DNA from: Dysidea avara
Lineage: Eukaryota; Porifera; Demospongiae; Dictyoceratida; Dysideidae
Length of the DNA stretch: 64,000 nt
Direction: 5' to 3'
NCBI RefSeq assembly: GCF_963678975.1
Contig: NC_089273.1
Location: 6,944,614 to 7,008,613 of the forward strand
The translations under genes and the position numbers were made by a program. Shown here piece after piece: positions 34,314 to 45,285 of this stretch (its first letter is position 1; each line of letters begins with the position of its first letter). Below the pieces are notes generated by a model. The model was not told where the DNA came from and searched no databases. It was given only the letters and a program-made list of their open reading frames with translations.

Positions 34314-35443
34314 GTAAGCATGCATGTTAGAAATCCGATCATTTTAGAATGATTTTAGCTTTTGATGTATCAATTTCAAATCTATTTATTTTAAGAGTCA
34401 CATATTAGCTATAATTCACAAACCAGCTTTATTTAGTAATATTCTATTCAACAAAATGTTAAATGATTGCTCTATACACTTCTCATAAAACAATGCAATT
34501 GCTCTCCTCATGACTTGTATTTTTGATGAAGTGCAATTGCAGATTTGGGATAATTTACTTCCACATGGGTGATTTACTCTCAAAGGGCAGAACATTTTGC
34601 AGCTTAAAAGTAATGATAACTTGAAAATAGAATTACACATTACCTTCAAATATAAACCAAGTTGTTTTACCTTTACTTTGGTACTACGTTTTAGCAAGTT
34701 ACGTAATCCCTCAGAGAGACAAAGACAAATTTCTGCACAAAAATGGCCATAAAGGTCACCAAAGGTCAAATCTGCAATGGCACTACATAAAAAGTAAATG
34801 TCATCAGGGGTACTTGGTATATGGAAAGTTTCATGGTTTTAGGTGATTTGTCTAGTTTTGGGGTCTATACACTGCTACACTATAAAGAGCATGTATTTGA
34901 TTATCTTGTCAAACATTCCCAGCATCTGTAGCTGCTTGTACAGTTTCCTGCCAAGTAAGATAAAAATGTGACGACAGGTTAGATGAGCAAAGTGCACAAA
35001 AAGGGAAAGAAAGTGGTCGGGAGGACAAGAGATACACTTCAAAGTGATTAGAGGCCGTGATTGAAGCCCAGACATGAGGTTACAAGGCCATGCAGGCTCC
35101 TTAGTGACTGATATGCAGCAGAATGAACACAGAAAACGTTTGACCAATTGTATTAGGCTGTCAACCAGTGCACCACTTATTCAGAAATTTCGATTCAAGC
35201 TTGCCATGCAGGACAGCTTTTCAAACCATCCTCAAGTAGTTTGCTGAGGGTCAACACCAATAGTATGGTAGTGCATTAGTGATGTTAGTTTGATTATGAA
35301 TTTAAGTACGTTTTGAAAAATCTGGTCACACAATAAAATATTGTTGCAAACAGATATATTTCTTGTGAATGCTTGATTAAAAGTCATATTTAATATTGTG
35401 GTGCTTTCAATGTTTGTCAGAATTCTTATGTTTAATTTTTTAG
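34314..35443. other. Intron 6
   Basis: It contains a family E repeat (34,975-35,270). Antisense frames at 34,416-34,769 and 34,875-35,147 are broken in the duplicate and are not regarded as genes. Confidence 0.4.
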
Positions 35444-35968
35444 CTGGATCATGACAATGACTATGCTACAATTGGTAGAGAACGGCCAAGCACATGTGAA
35501 AAGCTCAGTCATCACGAACAAGGAGACATGACTGATGACTATGTTCTACCCAGAATTGATGAAGAATGTGTTTCAGTTTTTGATGACTCAAAAACGGAAG
35601 AAAAAATGTTGGAGTGTATAACTGGTCACAATTCTTTGTCTAGAAATTGTGAAGTTGTCACTGAGTCTGGACTATATTTTGAAGACCACACTGTACCACA
35701 TGAACAAGATGGTGATCATTATATGTCAGAGAAACATATGGTGCATGCATTTGATAATGATTCCATTTTGTCCACATCAAGTATTAACTCTGATGATGAT
35801 GAAGAAGAGACCCCATCACATCCTGACTATTATACTGCAGCTCAGAGGACTGCATCTCCAATGGCTAGTGACTGTAGAAATGAAATGGGACAATGTTCTG
35901 ATCACTGTAATGCCATTAAACAGGATGGTCTTGTATCTGAGGATGGTGGTGTGGCTGATGATGACTGA
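35444..35968 (+). CDS. Receptor exon 7: cytoplasmic tail and stop
   Basis: Acceptor TTTTTTAG precedes 174 codons and TGA. The tail is acidic and Ser/Asp-rich, with several tyrosine motifs: NDYATIG, DDYVLPR, HYMSEK and HPDYYTAA. These resemble SH2 or PTB docking sites. YATI and YVLP are 26 residues apart, too far for a canonical ITAM. A run of Asp/Glu (SDDDEEE) and a final VADDD follow. No kinase, death or other catalytic domain is visible. The complete 2b model is 432 residues and the 2a model 436. Confidence 0.75.
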   Translation: MDHDNDYATIGRERPSTCEKLSHHEQGDMTDDYVLPRIDEECVSVFDDSKTEEKMLECITGHNSLSRNCEVVTESGLYFEDHTVPHEQDGDHYMSEKHMVHAFDNDSILSTSSINSDDDEEETPSHPDYYTAAQRTASPMASDCRNEMGQCSDHCNAIKQDGLVSEDGGVADDD

Positions 35969-36687
35969 TGCGCTATATTAGTAGACATTCATCGTGCAAT
36001 ATGTCAGTACATTATGTGGTCCACAAAACTATAATTATGTAGCTATACATTCAAGACATCTCAAATTTCATCACACCTACTCTGCACTTTATAGTGTACT
36101 TATAGCACATTCTGTTGTCTGTACTGAGTGCTTGCATTTGCAAAACAGGGTTTTTCCATACACACACATCATCATCAAAGTTATTATAACTTATATAATT
36201 ATAACTATAGACTGCTAATACCCATACATTTTATATTACAATAACATGTTAAGGTGCTCTCATAGACCACACAAAGTTTTGGTGTTGCAACGAATATGTG
36301 TTTTTGTTTGCAAAATAAATAAATAAATAAATAAATCTTTAAAATTGTATAAGAAACAGTGTCTATTTAGATGAAATTCTATGAATTTATTTTAAAATAC
36401 CAGAATCAATTGTGTAATATGCCAACTGGCTACATATGTATGTTAGTTACTGTTTTTTTACTTGCTTTACCAATTAGGCATTGGAGGGCAAACACTGGAG
36501 GCATGCAGATTGCAGAGCCTGTATGAGGTGTTTACCACAAGCCAAGGAACTACAAGATAAGAAATAGTGTACCCTTAATTTGATTCAATATAATTATGAT
36601 TTACTCGTGATAGTTGGCAATAGCGGTATTTCCCTGCCAGAGGCATAATTGAAATACATTTACAATCAACAATGTTATGTTATTATA
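35969..36687. other. 3' flank of the receptor gene
   Basis: Probable 3' UTR. An (AATA)n tract near 36,317-36,337 supplies AATAAA hexamers that could be poly-A signals. The block 36,420-36,560 matches 61,240-61,370 in duplication copy 2. Confidence 0.4.
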
Positions 36688-37738
36688 TAGTTATACAACG
36701 GCCACGAGTGCTCTGCCTGCCTGTATAAACGCACTTGCCTTCGGGCCGTCAAAACGAGCCTGAGGGCCGTCAGGCCCGCAGGCAAGTGCGTTTATACAGG
36801 CAGAGCACGAGTGCACATTGTATAACTGTTATGTACCACTCACCTAATAGGTGGGGAGAGTCTCACAAGACAGCTGTAACACTTATAAAGGCCAGGTTTC
36901 TAACATCGATTGTGGGCAACCAAGCCAGACGTTGCGATGACATTCCCCCTGCAGTACTGCAGCCACCTGAGATATTGAAAGCTAGTACGCTATGGGTTAT
37001 ATCACTAACCTGCATTCGCTGTTCGACTCTCATCATGTAGTGCTCAGCATGCCAGCGTGCCATATAGACTAAACACCAGACTAATCGCCATAGTGATTCT
37101 CTCGAGCGAAAAAAAGCAGCTAAATAGACGGTTTAAGTAAACAAAACCTAACTACTAAACGATACTAGTCTAATTCTTACTATTCACACTGGCTAAACTC
37201 GAATCTGGTGGCATGACAAAACTGGTTACCACAATCGAACGTAAAGGTTAGTATTATTTAGAATATATTTGTTTTATTGAGTCATTGTCGAAGTGGACTA
37301 CAGTTTGATCTGGGCTAAGATGGCACCAGACTAGTAAGGTGTATAAGTACGTTTATATATATGTAGACTAGAGTTGTTGCCACTCGCGTTGGCTTTTTCG
37401 ATCGCCATTGGCTGCTTGTAAACATTATACGTATTGGTGACGTTATGGCCCACAATCGACCTTTACATGTCAGGCTATAAAAGAATTCGAGTGATCTGTG
37501 TAGTGTCTTTCCACCTATTAGGTGAGGTGTCTTAGTGGTCTTCGCCACCGGCACTTGTGCTATGCTGCACAAAACCGCAGCCAGTGCAATATCTGTATAT
37601 TGCACTGCAGTGGATGCATTATAACTTATAATGCACTCGTTGTGGTCTACAAAACCGCAACCAGTGCGTTTCTGCAGCAGTGCAATATACAAATTATAGC
37701 ACTGGCGGTGCCTTTGAACTGCCCACGCAGAGTGGTAC
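36688..37738. mobile_element. 1.05-kb TIR-like element, copy 2 (inverted)
   Basis: Full-length reverse copy of 26,216-27,269. Duplication copy 2 lacks it near 61,475, so it moved in after the duplication. Its antisense 141-codon frame and plus-strand 101-codon frame have no domain features. Confidence 0.75.
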
Positions 37739-38598
37739 ATACAGAATTAAACACCAATACAGGAAATAAAAGACAAAATTTTAAACATAGCTAAAATTAA
37801 TAGAGAACAACTACTGTAACAACAAAAATGTGATAAATCAATCTAATTATGTTGAAAGTCACTGCTAGTGTACAGCACGTAGGAATTCCAGTATTCAAGA
37901 TTTTTGATTAAAAATTTCTGTATATCCCCAATAGAACAAAATAACAATGCAAGTTCAACTTTGGATTGCTCTGTCATCTGAGATCCTATGGAAATGAAAA
38001 TCAACATGCATGTGGTTTGCCCACGGCTAAACTTTACAATTGGTAGATACACACAATGTCCAGAAGTGCCTTGTGTAGAATGTACTTATTTCTAGAACTG
38101 TACGGACTACAAGATTAATGGTCTTGCACTAGTTAGAACTATTGAATAAATTCTCAAAATCCATACATATGTTTAATCATTACAAACACTATGCAGTGGT
38201 CACCACATATTTACTACATCTGTGTTAAAGCTTTTGATGCAATTTACGTGTTCTACTGTAAATACATTTTAAGGCAATACCATGTGTCCCATGATTAAAA
38301 GTATTTGGGACCCCCATGAAGCAGGTACATTCAAGTATATAGAGCAACTTGGGGTGGGTATTACAATGCAGATCATTGTATCAGCCTTGATAGCTAAATT
38401 GGGCAGCTCAATCACCTTTTAATTCAAAGTACTACCATAACACCTTAGGAATCATTTCTTGATAAAACAATACTATGGTTTCATTTCAGTGGTTGTGCAA
38501 AATCAATAAAATTGATGTAATCTATGTTACACTTTATTGACCAGTTCAGTATAGTGTATATTATGCACTGTGCAATACTCAATGAAAGTCACTGTAAT

Positions 38599-38865
38599 TA
38601 ACACTGTTTAAAGAAGGCTGTTTTAAATTAACCACTATAAAATTCTAATGGTAAACCAAAAAAATGGGAACTTTTTACACCCTATGATTTACTTTAGAGT
38701 AAACAAACTAGTATAATTTGCAGTGACTGTGGATTTGCTTATTGGTTTACTCTGGACAAACAAAATGTTCCCATTAAGTTGGTTTACTGTTAGAATTTTT
38801 ATATACAATGATATAGCTACTAACAGTGAAGAATGTTCTTCTTTAAACAGTGTGTAAGAATGTGC
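38599..38865. mobile_element. Foldback element (AACACTGTTTAAAGAAG ends)
   Basis: Terminal inverted repeats AACACTGTTTAAAGAAG / CTTCTTTAAACAGTGT and nested inverted blocks (TTCTAATGGTAAACCAA and complement) form a ~267-bp hairpin. Confidence 0.65.
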
Positions 38866-40285
38866 TGTATAAATTTAATGACAGTAATTGTTTCTCTTTC
38901 CAGAGTTTTATGCTTAAAGTTTGCTAAATAGTTAAGCATTCAGGAATTATGTACTTTGTGCAGCCAAAACTTCTACAGTAGCTTTTCTACTTAATGTGCA
39001 GCTTCATTAGGATGGTTATTTTGGGAGTCTGTATTTGTGTCTCACAATATAATATAATGCATTCGCACCGTGTGTATGGAGTCTTTTATAGCGGTGTAGT
39101 AACACAAAAGTGATAGAAGAATAATAAGGGCAAGTTACTATATATCAACCAGTTGATGAAGTGGTAAATGCTCCATAGAAGGGTCAGAGTGCAAAAGAGA
39201 GTGCAAAGAACTGTGAACATACATAAAAATGGATAGGAATTTGCTGACAATAAGTCAAGTTTCATTAAATTTTAGTCTCTTGCAAACCATCTTTAGTAGC
39301 ATTAGGCTAGTAAAATGAACTTCAGAATTGAATTGTACAGCAAATGTACTGTAACGGTCTATCACGTACTTAGAAACATCTGTACACTTTTCAGCATTAA
39401 TATTAATTTTGTAAATTCCATGAGATGGACTTACTTTGTGCTACATAGATGTATTGGGCACGTAGTTATGTAGTAGAGCTCACCCTATGTAAATTTCATC
39501 TCTGAGTATAATAATTATTTGAAATAAACGGTGGATGTCTTCCTGCATTAAATCATTGATAATCAATCCCCTGCGTGTTGACAAATAAACCAGATTTCTT
39601 TCACAATAGTTTTAAAAAACTGCTTAATTATGGTTTGTAAAATTACCAGAGTAATCCTCATGTTTAATGTATGACAGTTGATTAAAATACAGAATACTGT
39701 GAGTAGTATGTCATGCAGCTCAATAGGTTAATAATAAAGTTGATATCTCATGCAATGATTGAATCTGAAGCTCATCAATGCTGTAGCCAATAAATTAGGT
39801 TGTAACTGCAATAGACATGTACGTATATAACTACAGTGTTATTTTCATCGATTCAAATCAGCTTTTTCAGTATTATATACATCATGCAATGTTTTAGATT
39901 ACTTACTCTCTTATGCATACACAGTATATAAGCTTTCAACTTCTTCATCTTGAATGTTATAATTTTCACATTGCATTCAAATTAGCAACACTTAAAAGAT
40001 GTTGTTGTTGTTGTTTTTAATTCTTTAAGTATCTGCATAAACAAACATCAAAAATCATACACCGTTTTTGTTTATTTTGATTCAAAATATATTTCAAATA
40101 TGTAATGCATAATAATTATTGTTATGTTTATTATGAACATTTCAATTTTAATTTACAATTTATAGTTTGATAAATAAACATTTGTATGTTTGTGTGTACA
40201 GGATTATAACTATATAGCTAGAGTAATTAGACAAGTTTTATTAGATTTAGAATTGGGGTATTTACAGTAGGTTTATTAAAGTAGT
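38866..40285. other. AT-rich DNA without a recognised gene
   Basis: It lies just outside the duplication and before the composite repeat units. No coding signal was seen. Confidence 0.4.
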
Positions 40286-40290
40286 GTATA

Positions 40291-40619
40291 TCTAATCCAA
40301 AACAGCCAAGCTGTAAAAAAAGTGTGCGGCCCTCAAAAAGGCTATGGTGAAAAAAGATGTGAAATCCAAGGTGGCGGCCAAGAAATGGCTGTGATGGTAG
40401 GTTAATGGTAAAAATTTTAATAACGACAATTCAGGTGAATTTTGTGCCAATTGACCAAGCGGCACCAAAATTCACCTGAATTGTTGTTATTAAAATTTTT
40501 ACCATTAACCTACCATCACAGCCATTTCTTGGCCGCCACCTTGGATTTCACATCTTTTTTCACCATAGCCTTTTTGAGAGCCGCACACTTCTTTTACAGC
40601 TTGGCTGTTTTGGATTAGA
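40291..40619. mobile_element. Foldback element C, copy 1
   Basis: A ~329-bp near-perfect hairpin: TCTAATCCAAAACAGCCAAG at one end and its complement at the other, with GTGGCGGCCAAGAAATGGCT on both arms. Confidence 0.85.
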
Positions 40620-40810
40620 TTTCACTTCTTTTTGTATTTGTATACCCCAAAGCCGGCCTATGGCCTGCTTTGGGACTTTTTAAACCTATCTTTTTTTCTT
40701 TACCACAGGAAGAAGAAAAAATGAAGCAGATGTACCTTAAATATTTCTGATTTTATCAGTAAATTTACAAATTATATATATAATACATATATTTATTACA
40801 GAACTGTCCA

Positions 40811-43675
40811 TGGTGGTTTCTTTGTAACTGAACACTCTTTAAGGTAACTTCTTCTAGCTGTTCTCTCTACAGGGTGATTTATTTGTAGCTGGATTCTGTA
40901 CAGGTGATTTTTTTGCTGCTGAGCTCTTTACAGAATGGTTTCTTTGTAGCTGAACTCTCTACAAAGTAACTTCTTCTAACTGATCTCTCTACAGCGAGAT
41001 TTGTTTGCAGCTGAACTCTCTACAGGTGATTTGTTTGCAGCTGAACTATCTAGATGATGGTTTCTGTGTAGCTGAACTCTCTACAAGGTAATTTCTTCTA
41101 GGTGAACTCTCTACATGGTGGTTTCTTTGTAGCTGAACTCTCTACAAGATAACTTCTTCTAACTGATCTTTCTACAGGGCAATTTGTTTGTGGCAGAATT
41201 TTCTACAGGGTGATTTCTTTGCAGCTGAACTCTCTACATGGTGGTTTCTTTTTACTGTAGCTGAACTCTCTACAAGGTAATTTCTTCTAGCTGATCTCTC
41301 TACAGGGTGATTTGTTTGTAGCTGAATTCTATACAGGTGATTTGTTTGCAGCTGAGCTCTTTACAGAATGGTTTCTTTGTAGCTGAACTCTCTACAAGGT
41401 AACTTCTTCTAACTAAACTCTCTACAGGGAGATTTGTTTGCAGCTGAACTCTATTCATGATGATTTCTTTGTAGCTGAACTCTCTACAAGGTAACTTCTT
41501 CTAGCTGAACTCCCTACATGGTGGTCTCTTTGTAGCTGAACTCTCTACAAGGTGACTTCTTCTAGCTGATCTTTCTACAGGGTGATTTGTTTGTAGCTGA
41601 ATTCTGTACAGGTGATTTGTTTGCAGCTGAGCTCTTTACAGAATGGTTTCTTTGTAGCTGAGCTCTCTACAAGGTCGTTTTTCTAGCTGATGTCTCCACA
41701 AGGTCACTAGTTTGTAGCTGAACTTTCTACATAGTGGTTTCTTTGTAACTGAACTCTCTACAAGGTAACTTCTTCTAGCTGATCTTTCTACAGGGTGATT
41801 TGTTTGTGGCTGAACTCTCTACAAGGAAACTTCTTCTAGCTGATCTCTCTACAGGGAGATTGGTTTGTAGCTGAACTCTCTACAGGTGATTTGTTTGCAG
41901 CTGAGCTCTTTACGGAATGGTTTCTATGTAGCTGAACTCTTTACAAGGTAATTTCTTCTAGCTGATGTCTTTACAGGGTCACTAGTTTGTAAATGAATTC
42001 TCTACATGATGGTTTCTTTGTAACTGAACTCTCTACGAGGTAACTTCTTCTAGCTGATCTTTCTATAGGGTGAATTGTTTGTAGTGGAATTCTGTAATTT
42101 ACAGAATTCCACTACAAACAATTCACCCTATAGAAAGATCAGCTAGAAGAAGTTACCTCGTAGAGAGTTCAGTTACAAAGAAACCATCATGTAGAGAATT
42201 CATTTACAAACTAGTGACCCTGTAAAGACATCAGCTAGAAGAAATTACCTTGTAAAGAGTTCAGCTACATAGAAACCATTCCGTAAAGAGCTCAGCTGCA
42301 AACAAATCACCTGTAGAGAATTCAGCTACAAACAAATCTCCATGTAGAGAGATCAGCTAGGAGAAGTTTCCTTGTAGAGAGTTCAGTTACAAACAAATCA
42401 CCCTGGTGAAAGATCAGCTAGAAGATGTCACCTTGTAGATAGTTCAGTTACAAAGAAACCACCATGTAGAGAATTCAGCTACAAACTAGTGACCCTGTTA
42501 TCACCTTTACTAAAGGTGATTTTTTTTGCAGCTGAGCTCTTTTCAGAATGGTTTCTTTGTAGCTGAACTCTTTACAAGGTAACTTCTTCTAGCTGATGTC
42601 TCTACAGGGTCACTAGTTTGTAAACAAATTCTCTACATGGTGGTTTCTTTGTAACTGAACTCTCTACAAGGAAACTTCTCCTAGCTGATCTCTCTACATG
42701 GAGATTTGTTTGTAGCTGAATTCTCTACAGGTGATTTGTTTGCAGCTGAACTCTCCACATGATGGTTTCTTTGTAGCTGAACTCTCTACAAGGCAACTTC
42801 TTCTAGCTGATCTCTCTACAGGGTGATTTGTTTGTAGCTGAACTATCAACAAGGTAACTTCTTCTAGCTGATCTCTCTACAGGGTGATTTGTTTGTAATT
42901 GAATTCTGTACAGGTGATTTGTTTGCAGCTGAGCTCTTTACAGAATGGTTTCTATGTAGCTGAACTCTTTACAAGGTAACTTCTTCTAGCTGATGTCTCT
43001 ACAGGGTCACTAGTTTGTAAATGAATTCTCTACATGGTGGTTTCTTTGTAACTGAACTCTCTACGAGGTGACTTCTTCTAGCTGATCTTTCTATAGGGTG
43101 ACTTGTTTGTAGTGGAATTCTGTACAGGTGATTTTTTTTTGCAGCTGAGCTCTTTACAGAATGGTTTCTTTGTAGCTGAACTCTTTGCAAGGTAACTTCT
43201 TCTAGCTGATGTCTCTACAGGGTCACTAGTTTGTAAACGAATTCTCTACATGGTGGTTTCTTTGTAACTGAACTCTCTACAAGGAACTTCTCCTAGCTGA
43301 TCTCTCTACAGGGAGATTTCTTTGTAGCTGAACTCTCTACAGGTGATTGTTTGCAGCTAAACTCTCTACATGATGGTTTCTTTGTAGCTGAACTCTCTAC
43401 AAGTTAACTTCTTCTAGCTGATCTCTCTACAAGGTGATTTGTTTGTAGCTGAACTCTCTACATTGTGGTTTCTTTGTAGCTGAACTCTACAAGGTGATTT
43501 CTTCTAGCTGAATTATCTCTTTCTATAGTTGCATGAATTCCCTACAATATAACTTCTTCTAGCTGATCTCTCTACAGGGTGAATCGTTTGTAGCTGATCT
43601 CTCTACAGGGTGACTTGTTTCTAGCTGATCTCTATACAGGTTACTTGTTTCTAGCTGATCTCTTGAATTCTCTTC
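40811..43675. repeat. Minisatellite array 1, ~31-bp monomers
   Basis: Monomers of the form TAGCTGAACTCTCTACANGG plus TGATTTGTTTG, TGGTTTCTTTG or TAACTTCTTC recur without a break, roughly 90 in all by length. Three monomer variants alternate, giving a higher-order pattern of about 92 bp. One stretch is inverted (about 42,099-42,500). No reading frame is conserved. Confidence 0.92.
41877..42319. repeat. 221-bp perfect inverted repeat inside array 1
   Basis: Centred at 42,098 (CTGTAATTTACAG), the right arm is the exact complement of the left for about 221 bases. The inverted orientation persists with mismatches to about 42,500, where it flips back. Confidence 0.85.
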
Positions 43676-44541
43676 GGGTGACTGCTCTATTAGAGTATCT
43701 CGATCTCGCACTTGCTACACCAAGTTGGATTTCGTGTTATAACTCCGTGGCTTTAAGTCTGATTCTTCTACACCATTGAAGAGCCTTTCTAAGATGATAA
43801 CTCCATCTGTACAGCGATTTTCAAAGCATTACCCCAAGCGGTTTACCTGGTAGGCGTGGCAAGCAGTCGTTTTTTATTAGCTAATCTCGATTGCGTAATT
43901 GTTACACACTGTTGGTTTTTTCGTTGTATCTTCCTGGTTTTTAGCTCGATTTCTTTCAAACCACAAAAGGTTTGAGGTTCAATAGTTAACCTATTCACCC
44001 ACCGATTTTCAGCTTCTTCCCATACGCGGTTTACCCTGTAGGCGTGACAACATATTGGTGTTAGTATTCGTGAATAATCGCTCATAACTCTTTGCCTGTT
44101 TATCGTATTCCAGCCAAAGTTGGTACAGAGATGCGCCTTTATACCCCCCTTCTGTGTGCCAAATTTCAAGGCGATCGGATATGGCGTTCGCGTTTTATAG
44201 CAGTTTTTGTAAGTGTGCGAAAAGAGGAAGAAAAATAAGAAAAAAAAAAAAAAAACAAGAAACTAAGCCAATTTTTGAAGTCAAATATCTCGGGAACGCT
44301 TGAAGCGATTTCGCTCAAATTTGGAATGTGGAGTGCTGAAGGTGGAGGGAGTGTCCACATTAAAAATCTTCGTGTTTCATCAAGGCAGCACAGAGCTACG
44401 GAGGTGCAAAAATTGCGTTTTCTTTCTTCCTGTCAATATACTCACGGGTGTTACGCGCCGGCTTCTTGGGCCGCACGACACACTACCGTGCGTCTTGATA
44501 CATGAAGTATGCGACAGTAAGAACTATTTATATAGTACGTA

Positions 44542-44860
44542 TCTAATCCAAAACAGCCAAGCTGTAAAAAAAGTGTGCGGCCCTCAGAAAGGCTATGGTG
44601 AAAAAAGATGTGAAATCCAAGGTGGCGGCCAAGAAATGGCTGTGATGGTAGGTTAATGGTAAAAATTTTAATAACAACAATTCAGGTGAATTTTTGTGCC
44701 GCTTCACAAAATTTACCTAAATTGTCATTATTAAAATTTTTACCATTAACCTACCATCACAGCCATTTCTTGGCCGCCACCTTGGATTTCACATCTTTTT
44801 TCACCATAGCCTTTCTGAGGGCCGCACACTTTTTTTACAGCTTGGCTGTTTTAGATTAGA
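44542..44860. mobile_element. Foldback element C, copy 2
   Basis: The same hairpin as 40,291-40,619, slightly shorter at the turn. The 118-codon frame across it is incidental. Confidence 0.85.
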
Positions 44861-45028
44861 TTCATTTCTTTTTGTATTTGTATACCCCAAAGCCGGCCTA
44901 TGGCCAGCTTTGGGACTTTTTTAACCTATTTTTTTTTCTTTACTACAGGAAGAAGAAAAGATGAAGTAGATGTACTTTAAATATCTAATCAGTAAATGTA
45001 CAAATTATATATACTGTATAATACATAT

Positions 45029-45265
45029 GTGACCGGATTTGCGAAAAGGGGTCTTCCACACACATCCAATTTGCCAACTTTGACAATTGTTAACTTCAGA
45101 TTGGAAAGAGCTATTTCCTTGAATTTTGAACAGTCGTGAGCACCACTATAGCTGAATACGTGGTGAAAGTTTCAGGTTAATATGTTACTGGAATACTGAG
45201 TTATGGTCTCCAACGGTTACGGAATTGGATGTGTGTGGAAGACCCCTTTTCGCAAATCCGGTCAC
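45029..45265. mobile_element. MITE family B, copy 2
   Basis: A 237-bp element with GTGACCGGATTTGCGAAAAG ends in perfect inversion. The empty site in composite unit 1 (near 40,783) confirms insertion. Confidence 0.9.
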
Positions 45266-45285
45266 ATAATATTATATTGATTACA

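Larger units (their letters stand above)
28752..38499 (+). repeat. Segmental duplication, copy 1 (~9.7 kb)
   Basis: This block is matched in order and orientation by 52,934-62,469. Both contain the linker, juxtamembrane and tail exons. Differences are mainly insertions: copy 1 alone has MITE D at 29,902-30,490 and the 1.05-kb element at 36,688-37,738. Confidence 0.85.
40286..44506 (+). repeat. Composite repeat unit 1 (foldback + minisatellite + conserved tail)
   Basis: The order is a 330-bp foldback element C, a short spacer with GTATTTGTATACCCCAAAGC, the ~31-bp monomer array, then an ~830-bp tail. The tail runs from about 43,675 (GTGACTGCTCTATTAGAGTA) to 44,506 (...CCGTGCGTCTTGATA). The whole arrangement is repeated at 44,537-48,920. 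The tail has no long open frame; CGCACG and CGTGCG near its end form a small hairpin. The class of element is not recognised. Confidence 0.75.

Noticed and set aside
34416..34769. 117-codon antisense frame in intron 6
   Set aside because: The duplicate at 58.8-59.2 kb does not keep it open.
35649..35981. 110-codon plus-strand frame overlapping the tail exon
   Set aside because: It is another frame of exon 7, which has matching splice sites and a conserved frame in the duplicate.
44480..44512. Helitron-type 3' end
   Set aside because: A small hairpin is present, but the sequence after it does not give the CTRR end and no Rep/helicase is seen.
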